From Torymus aiolomorphi (taxonomy: Eukaryota; Arthropoda; Insecta; Hymenoptera; Torymidae): a DNA stretch of 64,000 nt. The stretch is from contig CM070877.1 of the NCBI GenBank assembly GCA_036365515.1, forward strand, positions 14,866,201-14,930,200, given 5' to 3'. Made by a program: the position numbers and the translations under genes. Of the stretch, positions 37,851-51,700 are shown piece after piece (position 1 is the stretch's first letter; each line of letters opens with the position of its first letter). The notes under the pieces are model-generated. The model searched no databases and had not been told where the DNA came from. It saw only the letters and a program-made list of their open reading frames with translations.

Positions 37851-38234
37851 ACAAACACTTTATACACGAAAATCATTCAACCCTCCACTCTACCCCAATC
37901 ACCTCCGGAAAATCTATTTCTCACTTTTGAGCAGCTCCAACTGATCGGTCGAACCCGCAAAAAAAAAACTATACACACACTCCAGCCGAAGGAAACACCG
38001 CACTAATTACACTCGCGCGCGCATTCCATATCGTCCATTATACACGCCGCAGATATATCTGCAACCTCATCCCGGCGATTTTTCGCACGGATATGTGTAC
38101 GCGAGCCGCGCGCTCTCGCCGGTGTATACCTTATACATACGTATACGTATAATACGTTCTTGCGGGCGGCTAGCTAGCCAACGCGGCGGGATGCACTGGC
38201 TCGCTAGTTGCGAGCTCGACTTCGGCCGGCGCGG

Positions 38235-38271
<37 letters not shown>

Positions 38272-38460
38272 GCGCGCGTGAACCGTGGTCGCGGGGATAG
38301 GTACTCTGTGAGGTTCGAGAGGGTTGGTTGGTATAGTTTGGATTAGACGGGTGGTGGAGATCTTTTGGTTGCGAGAGAATTAGTGAGTGGTGCCGAGGCC
38401 GAGGGTGGTGAGAGTCCGGTGCAGCGGTGGTGATCGAAGGTATGGAGATATTTTATGTTG
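37840..38460. other. CpG-rich skew-switch island with (CT)n tract
   Basis: The left flank 37861-37920 has 22 C against 3 G and the right flank 38341-38460 has 51 G against 12 C by hand count. The CG-rich core contains a (CT)n tract at 38237-38268. No exon is recognised, so it is a candidate unannotated promoter, enhancer or origin. Confidence 0.6.
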
Positions 38461-38757
38461 AATTTAATGGTTGGGCGAATGAAGTGGCCGATTTTCGGTT
38501 ATGATGGAGACTAAATTTGTTGTGGCCGAAAAAATTTAGGATTTTTATTTATTTTTTTATTTTTTTTTTAAATTAGACTATATTGAGCCGAGCATATAGT
38601 TACCGATACAGTAATGCACAATCAAAAATTGCTTCGACTACATTTTATTTTAATGATAACTATATTATAGTTGTATATTTGGCGTAATTATATAATTCAA
38701 AATATTATAATATATGTATCATTAAAAATATTACTTATGTCGACTGCAACTTACTAT

Positions 38758-39201
38758 CAACTGATGAGAATTTTTCTTCATCGGTCTTACAGTCTTATAA
38801 ATTAAATTAAAATAATTAATATTTATGGCAGTCAGATTGCCTTTGTTTATAATCACCCCCGCAGAATCTGAAATAAAAACTTAATTAAAACCTGGAAAAA
38901 AAACTTTATTAGTAAAAGACTATCTGACTGCCCCCACCACCAAATTGCCCAATTGTCCAACGTTTCGAGCCGGCTCCGGCTCCTCCTCAGGGACTTTTTT
39001 TGGGCAATTGGGCAATTTGGTGGTGGGGGGCAGTCAGATAGTCCTTTGCTAATAAATTTGTTTTCCATGTTTTAATTAAGTTTTTATTTCAGATTCTGCG
39101 GGGGTGATTATAAACAAGGGCAATCTGACAGCCATAAATATTAATTATTTTAATTTAATTTATAAGACTATAAGACCGATGGAAAAATTCTCATCAGTTG
39201 A
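38758..39201. repeat. 444-bp fold-back with ~200-bp arms
   Basis: The arm 38758-38956 and its inverted counterpart 39005-39201 are about 94% identical by eye (few mismatches and small indels), separated by a loop of about 48 bases (38957-39004). On the minus strand the loop reads CCTGAGGAGGAGCCGG...CGGCTCGAAACG, resembling part of a hammerhead core. No coding sequence and no clear target duplication were found. If transcribed it would form a long double-stranded RNA. Confidence 0.85.
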
Positions 39202-41779
39202 TTATAATATGTATATTTTTGAGTTTACATTGTGAAAAATGTACATAAATGTTACCACTATAAAACAAGGTTGTGACAATATTGCACTATAACGTATTGT
39301 AAAAGTAACCATATTTTTTTTTTTCAGTGTAGATACTCTTTTTATTTGGCAATATTTGTTTGAGTATTGATAACATTTGCGTTAGCTTTTTGATACTAGA
39401 AAGACTAGAATCAATTGTCTATTAAAAAACGGCGTTCAAAAGAATTTCAAAACACTGTTTTGAACACTTGTCGTGATACTCCATTGTTCTACTTCATATT
39501 CTACACTCGAACTAATGTTTGCACGAAACATTGTATATGCTTCCGGTACAGTAAAGGCTATTTGCTAAATTTTATAGAGATATTTTTTTAATAAAGTCAA
39601 CTATTAAAAAAAATTTTCGATAAATAGACAGATGATATTTTAATCTAATAACATAAATAGATCGGTATCAAAAGTAATCCAGCAATAGTTGTAAACGCGT
39701 TCTACCTCAAAGTAGAACTAACAAAAAATGTTCAAGCATATAAAGCAAAAATAAATACAGCTGATTAATATTACACTATAAAGCGTATACCGATACGAAC
39801 ATCTTAAAGAACCACTAAAATATTTATCATTTTATTGCACGACTCCCGGCTCGAACTCTATCGAAACTATACAGTCAATTCAATTCACTATTTTTAAATG
39901 CGCTCGTTCTCCTCAAAAAGCCCGCAATCATTGTCGGACGCTAAATAGGAACTGGCGAAGGCCGATGAAAACAAACTGCCACTCATGACCTTTCACTTTT
40001 ATAGTGAAGATCCTTCATATCGCGATTGTTAAAAATATTTTACGTAATTCGAAAGTTCTCGTCATTTTCCATAAGGTATAAAAAAATCGCAACGAAAGTG
40101 GCTATCGAACAATTCTTAAAATAAACATTGTCTCTTATTTTATGACGCAGTATAAATCGGCAAATTGCCCGATAAGTTGCGATTTTTCGTATTACTGGAC
40201 AAACATGCAATTGCGCATTATTGTGTTTATAAGTACATATAACAAATAAAATCGTCGAAACTAATCAGAAAAGTATCAACAAAAATGTTGTCTTACGTGC
40301 CTCGACTGAACATACTTTTATTAGGATACGCGCAGGCTATCGCGCATGCACGATTATAAGCATTTCAGTTAATAAACCGTTCATGTTTTATCGGCAGAAT
40401 GCTAATTTCCAGCCTGGACAATAAACCAGAGTCTCGAAATTGTTTCACTTCTAAAATCTATTATACCGGTGTAGTTATTGTAAGACGCACGATAAGACTA
40501 TGCATCGCCGGTTTTAACGTGCACTTGAAAGTATTAAATTTTTGATTGTTCCTCGGCTGGTCGTAGTCGTAACTGTTTTTCCATCTGATAACGCGCTATA
40601 ACTGTTAACGAATCCGCGCGCGCGCGCGATATATATACTCGTAACTGTGAATGCAGAAACCGTATAGTTTCTATTATTTTAAAATATATATCTGTGTAGA
40701 TACGCACAGCTGCAGGTAGGCGTTGTGCACTGATATTCGCGTGACCAGCTGTCCTTGGCATATATATCTCGGCATTTTTAAAATTTTAAACAAGCGCAAT
40801 ATTTTTATATAAATATTTTCAGCATCACTGAAGACATACAAGTTTCATCTCGTCGACCGCTGCGCCAGCTCGATGACAATCATCCGCGCGCGCGCGCTTT
40901 CAAAGAGACACGACTCGCAATTAGGCGCATGCGTGCGCAGGAAATTGCCACGGGCGTCCTGGAAGCGATCGCGTCGAGACGACCGTAGTTTTTTTAATTC
41001 GGTGCTGTAGTGTCGGTGTAGCGAAAGATAATGTTTTATCGCAATGAGAAGTTATGTCACGATATATCACGAGTGAAAATTTGAATATAATTTGCGCGTT
41101 TAAACGGTTGTTTTCGGCGACATAGTTTAGGCGGTGGCGAAACTCGTTAGCTGATGACGACCCAAAAAATATAGATGAATTATGGACTGTATGAATATCT
41201 TCTCCATCCGGTACAGCGACCGGACGTAACAGTTTTCAATTGTTATTCGTTCTAGTCGTTGCTGGCGAATGGCTATTATATACTGTAACGATGAAGACGC
41301 GTTGCTCGTTTCGACGAATTGAAAATATTATCTTCGCATTAATGTGTCAATTTGTAGTACAAAAGTTGTTTATAAAGTCATCTACACTATGAATTAAAAT
41401 TGTAGCAGAAATGCTTATTTCATTGTATTAAATTAACCAAAAATGTGGGACTGTATTGTTAAAAATCTTTTCAAATTCACACAAATTTATATTTAATTTC
41501 ATAATTAGCCATTAAACGCCGATTCGCGTTCACGTCTCTATTAAATTCAAAAATAAGTTTTGAATACTTAGACGTTTACAAAAAGAACAGCTTAAAATTG
41601 CTGCTGAAATTTCAAAAAATATATCTACCGCATTTACTTCTATGTATTTACCTAAAAGTAATCGAAACCAAAGTACAGCGAACGATTCAGTAATATCCAT
41701 TAAACTATGAGAGTGAAAATCACATCTTATCTTTTATTTAAAATTCTTACATAAATATATTAATCAATCATACCCACGA
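39202..41779. other. AT-rich gene-free stretch with CG-alternating tract
   Basis: No gene is recognised. An alternating CG run joined to a TA run lies at 40614-40637, and another CGCGCG run near 40886-40899; both are Z-DNA-prone. Confidence 0.45.
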
Positions 41780-42290
41780 GCATTGGAATCATAAAATAAT
41801 ATCTTCATCATTGCATAATCCATCTCCCATTCTTTACACTTCCATACCCCATCATTTAAATTTCTTTTAAGAAAAAAAAAATCCCACTCTTATCTCAATC
41901 AATCCATCACCGCTCACCTATCCATCTCAAACCCACAAACCACACCGATGCAGCAGCAGCAGCTGTACATTCGTGTGATAAGGAGCCCCGCGTGTGGGCA
42001 CGTAAAATCGGCCTCCGCGCGGCGAATAAGAACGGAAAAGCCGAGTCGCCGCTGCCGCCACTGCGATTATACAATTCCGGCCAGCGCCAAGAGGTATAAC
42101 GACTACTCGAGGTAATAGTCCCCCTCTGCAGTCGAGACGAGACGAAGACGTCGTCGCGGGGGGATAAGGAGGGAGACTTGTGCGCGCGCAACGCACTTGA
42201 CCCGATTTCGGAGAGGTATAAGGTATGGAGGTGTGAGGGTGAAAAGGAGTGAGAAATTTGGGAGCTTTGCGGGTTGTAATTCTGATGCGT
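41780..42290. other. CpG-rich skew-switch island
   Basis: C/A-rich left flank 41780-41935, core 41940-42200 with a CAGCAGCAGCAG run at 41949-41962 and dense CG, then a G-rich right flank 42210-42290 (GGTATGGAGGTGTGAGGG). The open minus-strand frames here (up to 149 codons) match no family and are read as CG-rich artefacts. Confidence 0.5.
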
Positions 42291-44227
42291 AGCGAATATT
42301 CTAATATTTTCGTCTTTCTGAGTTGAATTTTTTCATCTATATTTCGATGTTCTCGATGAATTGTTGGGCATTTCATTGCGAAATGGTTTTATGATTCTCA
42401 TATGATTGGTTTAGTATAGTATACTCATACTGGCAAGTTAATTTAATCTAATATTAAGTCTGTAATAACTCTTTAAAGAATGAAGATATTGAAATCAAAA
42501 TATTTTTAAAATCGGTATCGAAAATATTGCCTTGTTTATAATAGTCTGAGAAAATACGCATAAGTCTAATTGATTCGATACAGAAATTTGCATATAAGAC
42601 AGTTTGATAGATCGATGTATACATAGCTACTCAAGAGTATTTTCTTTTTTGCATGTGATGTTTTGGAAGTGTCACGTGCCGAGCCTCGTTTCGTCACTCG
42701 TATATTTATGAATAACGAAAGTTTTGGGTTGGCACACGAATTTGCAATGTTTCGGATTAGCGATTTCAAATCTCGGCCTTGAGCTCATCTGGATTGACGA
42801 TTTTTTGTGATTGTTTACATAAATATTGACGAATTGAGGTCTAGGTAGAGATTTGAAGCATAAATAACAATGCAGTAATTATTATTCATGATCAAAATTT
42901 ATTTACAACTATTTCAATGTCGATACCTGCTTCTAACAATGACATTCAAATTATGCTTTCCTGATACAATTGAGTATACAAGCATGTAATTCGGTGAAGA
43001 CACAGGATCTGTTATCTTGAACAAAGTTTCGTTTGCAAACTTAGAATTCAGTTATTCTAATTGAAACGGTTAGTTGGTATGCAAATGGCAATATGTAATT
43101 CTCAAGTTTGCACTCCTTACAACTCTTATCGAGCAATTCTATTTGCCCTTTTGCTCTCTAACCTCCATAGAAATGCATAATCTCAGAAAGAAAGCCTGCG
43201 CATCTTCAAAAACATTCCTGCGTATGACTAACGCAAAAATAATTCGGTGACTGAAACTTTAATCTGCAACGCCTGTATAGAATCACCTATATCGCACTTC
43301 TTATTCTATTTACATCTATGAATAACTTCTTGATTTTGAAAGCCCGAGACATAATGGATTACGAATAGCCGCGAAATTACTTTTGCGGCAAAGTAGCCGA
43401 TAATGACGGATCGTAAAAATGGGAAACGTAATGATTGCACAACTAATCTTTTTACTGCGAATCAATGGCTCCGTGATTTACAATCTTGCAAACATTGCGC
43501 GATCGGGTTCATAAATTGAAAATTCTTTCTGCACCATTGATATAGTTCATTGCTCGTATAAAAGTTTATTTGCCTTAGAATAGCTTGACAGCGCGAAAAA
43601 TAACAAATATTTTATGCAGCATGATTGTTAAAATGAACAGAGAAAATATCGAGTCTGAAAGTCAAGAGCGCGATGTATTATTACTCGAGAATAAAATTTG
43701 CATTCATGTGAAAACTAAGTGCTAAAGTGGATTCACATACGGTAATCTAATTTAGATACGGGCATAAGAGGCGCGAAGGTAGGTCTCGTGCGAAAAGAAT
43801 GTCAACCAACGTATAAGATTTTCATGTGATTCCATGAAAATACGTATAAAAATGTTTGAAAATAAAAGTTACGTGGAATAAGTTTGATTTATCGTGAGAT
43901 TTCAGATCTCGAAACGATCTTTCTCGACGTAACGATTTTTCAAAAGAAGCTGTGCATTAAAGTTTATTTTTTCCCGGGAAATCGTGGGTTTGAAGGTGAC
44001 CGCGCGAAAAATGCGTGGTAGAATTAGAAAAGTAATTAAACTTAGAGCATTAGAGGTGAACAATTAGCCGTATTTGAAGGTTAAAGGTCAATGACCCCCT
44101 TGGTTTACAAAAAGTATTAATAAAAATACCTTAATTATGGCCTTAGTCAATAATGTAATTTTTTTTTTTATTTCACATGGCTACATTAAACTAAATAAAA
44201 AGAAACCATAATTTTTTTGCACCCATA

Positions 44228-44450
44228 ATAGTACATTTCGATACTAGTGCGAGGATTTGATTTTCCCCTCGTGTGACTGTTTGCACCCGAGCGAAGCGAG
44301 GGTGAAAAGGTCACACGAGGAGAAAATCAACTTCTCACACAAGTGTCGAATCGTATTTTTTGACACGACGTGCGAGAAGTGAGATTTTTGCACGCATCGT
44401 TTCGTTAACGCTGCGTTCAGCGTGCGAGAAATCGAACTTCTCGCACGGAG
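44228..44450. repeat. Pair of adjacent hairpins
   Basis: The first hairpin (44228-44355) pairs TTTCGATACTAGTG...TTTTCCCCTCGTGTGAC with GTCACACGAGGAGAAAATC...CAAGTGTCGAA, with a small palindrome CCGAGCGAAGCGAGG at its tip. The second (about 44371-44448) pairs CGTGCGAGAAGT with ACTTCTCGCACG. They share the GTGCGAGAAG word, so they are probably one composite repeat. Confidence 0.75.
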
Positions 44451-47400
44451 TTTAAAAAACTAAATTTTTTTCTGAGAAAGTTACATTTCTCGGAAAGTTT
44501 CCTTATATTTAAAACTAGAACGACATAATATTAGAAAATAAAATGGCGGCTGTTTAAAAAATTTAATTTTTCTTCGAAAAAAATAAACTTTCTCTTGAAA
44601 ATATGGAAAATAAACTTAATAATAAAAGAATTCCCTTTTGGAAGAAAGAAACCAACTTTTGAAAAAGCAGTTTTTACTTTTTTTAGTATTAACTTATTTC
44701 TATTCGTAAAAAGATTTTCCTTTCTCTACAACGATAACTTTAACCGTCTCTCAATCCGAACCACCTTTCAAACCCCTACTACAACAACCACCCCAACCAT
44801 GCCCATAAAAGGTCACCTCAGAGCCCCGTTCAACCTAACAGAAACATAGGTACACCTCTGGTATCTAAACCCTCATCCCGTCATAAATCAGCGGCGCGAT
44901 CGCTGGATCGATTGAATAATTCCCGCGGATTACGACACACTCGGCACGACACACATAATGGCGAACCTTCGAAATCGAGCGTCACGTGCAATTACGCACA
45001 CAGGCTGCACACTCCTCTCTCAGTTCCGCCGCGTGCGCGCACAATGACCGAAGCGCTGCAGAGAGACGATGATGCGCGCTCCCGGGGGGTTTTGTTTCGA
45101 TGGTTCATTGTTGCCGTCGATGTGGGCGCGTGGACTGAACATTTTGCAAAGAGCTCGATGTTGGAGAGAGCTCCTGCTTTCTCGTTATTTTTTTGTAGTT
45201 AGCAGGTTTATTTTTAACAGGTGGTAAAGTGTGGGTAATAGCTTTTTACGAGGTGTTTTCTTTGGCCGTGAAGTTCCACGATCTTGATTGTAATATTATA
45301 CGATTGTGATCTATCGCTGAATGTATGTAAGCTATTATGTGTATGCAGTTTACGTATCTTACGAAAGTGGTTTAATATTTAGATTTTTTGTTAAAGATCG
45401 GCAACTGCAGATCATTTCATTTTATCATAAAATAAAAAACATATGGTTGATATTTTACAATCTTTATTATACTAATAATAAAATGAGCGTTAAAAAAATG
45501 TATACAATATACAAAAATATAGATGTTTTATAGTTGGAGCACTCTTCTTCAAGTATTGCAACGAGTAGATAACAATCCTCGGTTGGAGGAGCCTCGTTTA
45601 AAGTGTGATTTATAAGTCATTTGCTTCTACCGTAAAAGTATTATTTACAATGCATTTTTTTTATCATTCTACTTTGCACAGTCGTAACTCGGACGTCGCT
45701 TCATTTTTCGAAGGTAATATAACCACATCGATATCTAACCGAACCTCCGTCAATTTCAACGTCGTTATAGTCGCTCCTATTGCATTTATAAACTGCCAAC
45801 AACAGATAAAATCTCGCTAATCACTATAAACATTATCATACTTCCATTGCCCCACAATCCATTCACTTTTTTCGGCTTATATATTGATATAACCAACCAG
45901 CTTAAAAATATAACTTACATTATGGCATAGACGAACAATACAACGAGCAACGCACAGTCACCCACTTTCGCGACAAAACCTCGCTCGTTCCATATATCCT
46001 ACGTCTCGGCGCGTAAAAACCGAACGCCGCGATTATTACCACATGCCGAGCGATTTTTTTTCCTCCGCCTCGCGCGCATTCTTACGCGCCGATTGTTACC
46101 GAGAACTACTGTATTGTATGTATACGTGCATTATGCTCTCGAAGCGCGCAGCGAGTAAAAGTTACGGAAAAATGCCGATTCGCGATCGGCAGCAGCACAC
46201 GCGAAGTGTACATAATTGCGGCTATCTGATTTCGAAGCTCGAGAATATCCGCGCGCTCATTGCGATGGTTTATTTTTATCGTTTTAATGCGAAAACGATA
46301 GTTCCGTCGAAGTGGCAATTTCTTCGAAGGATTCTTCTTATACGATTGTTCAGCTTTTTACTTCGCGCCGCGTCGTTCGTGTTTAATTTACAAACAAGGC
46401 CTGTGTAATTGACCGCGTGTATCTATATAATATACCGATAGCAAATCACAGAGCGGACCATTAGAGAGGACGTTTATTGGATCGTGAATCTCTTTGCGCA
46501 TTAATCAAGTTGCTGTTGTCGATAATCGTCATTAATTATAATTTTTAGAAATTGTGAGAACTAAAAGCGTCCCGATTTGCACTTCACGATGATGCAGCAA
46601 AAATATTCAACTTCGTTCAAGTTGAAAGCTCTTTAGCTATAATAACCGATGCTATTGGTTTAATTATTTTTTAAATTGAATCCAAGTCGATTGTTTAGAA
46701 CTTATATTTCAAATTGAAGCGGTTGAACTGAACGTTACGCCTCAATTGATGATCTAAGCAGCCATTTAATTCGGTTAGTATTTTTAGAGGTCCACATCAG
46801 TCACCTCGACAGTATGAAATCAGCGTTCAACGATCCCTGACAAACAAACCGCGTTGTTTCGTCAACATAATATGGCAATGACCGCACATTTTTTACCCCC
46901 ATTCAAAAAAAACGCAAAATCTAGGCTGTATCCTCTAAACATCCTGCGTCCATACCGCAGCGCTTGCAACATAATAATAAAACATCGCGTTACGCAAGAT
47001 GTATAGAGAGGGAAACCCGTCGTCCTGCAATTGATAAAACAATGTTCACACCGATATACGCGAGAACAATGCATCAGCGACAATGCCAGGCAATAACTTA
47101 TGGATGGGCTGAAGCTTTCCGCGATGAGTACGCTGATTCTGATAGCGATTTGCATGATAAGAGGATGAGGATTATCGGCAATCGTGATAAGGGTTTAGGA
47201 AAGTCCCGACGAGTTTTTGTGCGTAGTAGTAATTGTTATGACGTGTTCGCTGAATGAGCAAAACAAAAATTGGCTTTTTGATAATTATTTACAACGATGT
47301 TATCGCAGGCTAACTATTCACGTTGTTCAACAATTCGATTGTTAATCGCTTGAAATTCCTCAGCACTTCCTCGGCATTGTCTCGAACGTTATCGAACATT

Positions 47401-47530
47401 TTATTTTGCCCATAGTGTAATAACATTTTTTTTTATGTCAACCGCTGATCTGGTTTGTAGTGGTGGCCAACAAAGCCGGTATCAATGGGTAATTGACTGA
47501 ATTCGTGAAAATTGTTTAATTTGAATTACC

Positions 47531-47638
47531 TTGGATGTAACAATGGTCCAGGTTGAGATGACGCGGTCACAATGTAAGGAAAGCGGTTACTCGTCTCGCG
47601 CTGACCTAGTCTCAACATGGACCCCCGTTACATCCTTG
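47531..47638. repeat. Imperfect inverted repeat (GGATGTAAC ends)
   Basis: GGATGTAACAATGGTCCAGGTTGAGA at the left pairs imperfectly with TCTCAACATGGACCCCCGTTACATCC at the right around a CG-rich loop. It may be a small decayed MITE. Confidence 0.6.
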
Positions 47639-48655
47639 ATTAAACCGTCGAGCCGAATTTCACTACACAATTAAATACGTTCACCATCTCGAAACGTTAC
47701 CTTACACCTCCCCCACATAAATCTTATGTGTCAAAACATACCAACATAACAACGGCAATTAAAAATCCCATTCCATATAATGCCCAGACGCTAATTGCTG
47801 TCGAATCCCAAGCGTGTATATATACTGAACCAGTATCGTTCAGCATGACGCAACACGCGCAACGCTTCCGCGATGCTTAAATATATATATACACGAGGCG
47901 ACAGATGATACATAAATAATCTCAGGGCCCAAAAAAGCCGTTCCCATCGTTCATCGTTGTAAAGGTTCAACGCACAGCAGTGGACAAAGCTAGGCACACG
48001 CACGCACGCACGCCCACGTGTCATCGTCCCCGAAAAGACGATCGCAAACAGACTTATCAACCTGAGAAGAAAAGAAGTACACATATACATACACACGAAG
48101 CGCGCGAGTGCGCAGCTCAAGTAGCCGTCCAATTATCCATTTTATCCGATTACGGTTGACGCAAGGCGCGCTCGCTCGAGTGGAGGAGATGAAGAAGAAG
48201 AAGCTAGCTGGATATAGCTACTGTCACTGCTGCGAATACGCGCGCGTTATCGTCGACGCGGTTCCTACTGCTCTTCTTTTTTTTTTCTTATCGTGTATGA
48301 TGGGGGATTACGTGTGCGTATATGTTTTTATGTACATATGGGTTCGTTATAGGAGTAATCTTTTTTGGACGCATATGAGCGCATACGAAGATTGTCTAGA
48401 GGATGATTCGCCTGACCTATATAGCGAGCGAGAGTTTTCATGATTTTCTTTGGTAGGTGGTTCTAACTGGTATTCGTTGATTGTTGTCTTTGTTGGATAT
48501 GTACGATGGGTGTTGTTAATCTTTCTTGTTTTCATAATTTCAGAGAGCGAGAGGGAGAAAAAGTTTGGTTTAGAAGCGGTTTTGGAAGCTATTGAAGAAT
48601 CAATTGAGTAAATACCTAAGGGATAAATTGTACGAAGTACTTAAACGTTATTGTA

Positions 48656-48753
48656 CCCTGGTAGAAAATTAATCATAAGTTGGCCAGAATATGGCTAAGC
48701 CATGTGCTGGTTAAGCATATTCTGGCCAACTTATGGTTAATTTTCTACCAGGG
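48656..48753. mobile_element. 98-bp palindromic MITE with CCCTGGTAG ends
   Basis: The ends CCCTGGTAGAAAATTAA and its exact complement, followed by an ATAAGTTGGCCAGAATAT arm and a short loop, make a nearly perfect hairpin. TA flanks each side (48654-48655, 48754-48755), as for Tc1/mariner-type integration. It is non-coding. Confidence 0.85.
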
Positions 48754-48755
48754 TA

Positions 48756-51700
48756 ACGTAGCTTTTACCGCGTGGTCAGGATAAGTTATACAATAATCTT
48801 GGCTATTCTTTTTGCTGTATTTTTTTATTTTAATTAAAAAAAATCGATTTTCTAGGACTTTATGTAACAATGCAATCGTAATTTTTGTAGGCGTATTACA
48901 TAGAAACAAAAGATATGATCTTTGTCTTTTTGCTATTTTAAAGTGGTGATGATTTACTCATTTTTTTTTACATTGTTCAAAATGCTTATGAACGTTTATG
49001 ATTTTCGTATTATTTATTAAATGAATTATGGATTGGTTGTTTTAATTATATAAGTTGCATAAACTAAATAGCAAACCTACAAATTTATTGAACTTTTTCA
49101 GACAGGAAAATATGATCATCATAATTTTCGTTAGATAGAAGCGATAATAATAACGGTTAACACAACTTTTGCATGTACATAACTGTACATATCTGATAAT
49201 TATGGATTGAAATTCGAAGAAAGTTGCAGAAATTCACTTGTCGGAGTACCGAGAGTAAATTGATACATTGCCTCAATAATGTACAGTTAACACGGAGAAA
49301 ATTGTTGCATGTATGCAATAAATTGGGCATATAATTAACAATTCAAACTCTTCGAGTTTTTTTCCCCATATTTCCCATCCGGCTGACATTAAAGTTACGA
49401 GTCGATGTGAACTTTCTGATGAATTGAGATTCCACAAGATTAATCAGTTTATAAAAAGATCGAGCAATTTATAAATACACTCATCTCGAGTAATCGGAAA
49501 TTGTAATGCATACACACACCAGATTGACCATAATTGTTTACGCAAGTGTTTTTTCAATTTGCTCGTATAATGATTGTTTTTCTAACGAATCCGCGATCTC
49601 ACACTAATTTCATACGCACATTATGGTTTCTGTTATAATTAGCTCGAAAGGAAAATTATATTTTCATTTCTTCCGTTTGCTTTGTGACGTTGACATCGTA
49701 ATTTTTAGAACGTAGCCTTCAGACTGTATTTTACAAGCAATAATAACGAACTATCTTAACACAAATCTAAAAGTTTATATATTAAACAACTACTGTGGCA
49801 ATAAAAAATCAATTCAAGTACCTAATTTATGAATTATCTTCAATTATTATCATACATTACAAACGCATATCTTTTTTTACAGTTTATTAGTGCTATAGCA
49901 AATTGCATCGAATAAAGAATGTATTCCAATAAAAAGAATTCAATGCTGGTCGATTATTGACTCCAGCGGCATGAATAATTAGCATTGCAAATCACCATTA
50001 ATCGGATAAGTCACACGTTTTTCAATAGACAATTTGATTAGCTCCAGAGCGCATCGCACTGTAAGAGCGCTCAACAATTAGAGCGCAAAAACTAAAGACG
50101 ACCGTGAATAATTTCACGTTATCAGATTATGTAACTGCGAAATGTAATACATTGATTTTTACTACTTTGTATGACATGTGTTAATTGTGCTTGAAACTTT
50201 TTATCTATTCTCTTTTATTACTGAGAAGTAGGTAACTTCCAATATCGTCAAAAAAATTCTGAATTTTTGTAAGAATGGTTGTAATATAGCATATTACGGA
50301 ATTTAATTTGAAAGTGCAGGAAGATGTTTGAAAATGACATAGCTGTACAGTCACAAAGTATTATTGAATAGACAAAGCTACGCGATGAATTGTTCTTTTT
50401 TGCTTCTTGAAAAGACAAAATTGAAGTTTAATTTTTTTCAAGATATTTATCGTTTTGATGGGTATTTTGCGGCGATGAGTGGCTGTAATTGTCTTTTGCG
50501 CTTTGTCGCTGAAATTCACAAGATTCTCTGAATGTAATTACTTTTTTTAAATACTTGTGAAACCTGTTGGACATTAAGAAATGTAATTACAGGATAATGA
50601 TACCGTTTTGAAAATCCTTCGGTATTTTTACAGTTCAAGTAAAATTCTAATTTTACTTTTCTTAATATCTTTCATCGCAATTCTTTCACCTTTTATCACT
50701 TTTCAAGAAATGTTTGATATTAGTTTACTGAATACACTTAAATTTAGTTGTTGTTCATATCTGTACTTTACTGTTCATCATTATACCACGTAACCAGTTA
50801 CTAAAACGTCAAGTTTAATGCATAATCAAAAATTGTCGAGTACATTTAGTGTGCTCAACATTGTTCAAATAAAGTTACTTACATAACTAAAAGCATTTTG
50901 CACTTATTTCTTTATGCAATACTTAATTTACGTGTATAATAGCTGATGAGTTGTAGTCTTACGGCAATCACGCAAAAATTCGAATAAAAAAAAAGCTTAC
51001 CGGGGGTGAGTATCGTTCGGGAATCCAAGAATTCTACGATTTAGCTCGGAAACGTATCGTGAATGACAAAAAGAACATTACTCTGCATAATTTATGGCTT
51101 AAAGAAGTAACATTTTTAGGCCAAAGTCAACGAAAATACGTTTACTTTTATGTTCTGTATAATATATTTAAATTTACTCTTTATTCTTTATTCGAAATTT
51201 TTACTTTCAAGGAAACAAAATTTGAAATATGTGTACGTAAATATTCTTAAGTAGTTAAATACACTTGGATATTTTTTTCCTCTTGACTTTTATTACATAG
51301 AAATTAGTTTTCAATTATGAAAGGTCCATTTAGTAATTATATACTCAATCAAAAAAATAAGTTGGTAAATTAAATTGAAGCCTTAAAACTATTTAATTCT
51401 TTGTTTTTATACTTTTAATTTTTAAATAAAAAATGTAGTATTTTACTAATAAGTTATTGATGAATATGACAACGTTGGATCATTAAAACAGAAAGAATCA
51501 ACTCGTATGACAGCCAGAATATAGAGCAAACATACCATAACATTACTAGTAAAGGTAATACTAAACCATTTTCCTACAAATATTTCTGCTACGCATTTTA
51601 CCATAATTAATATTTTTTTTTTTTTTTTTTTGAAAAACCAAATTATACTTATTAGAAAGAATTTCCAATCACTTCAAATTTCCTTCATTATATTCTTCAA

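Noticed and set aside
41907..42376. Minus-strand open frames of 94 and 149 codons
   Set aside because: They overlap each other in different frames over a CG-rich island where stop codons are scarce; no family resemblance.
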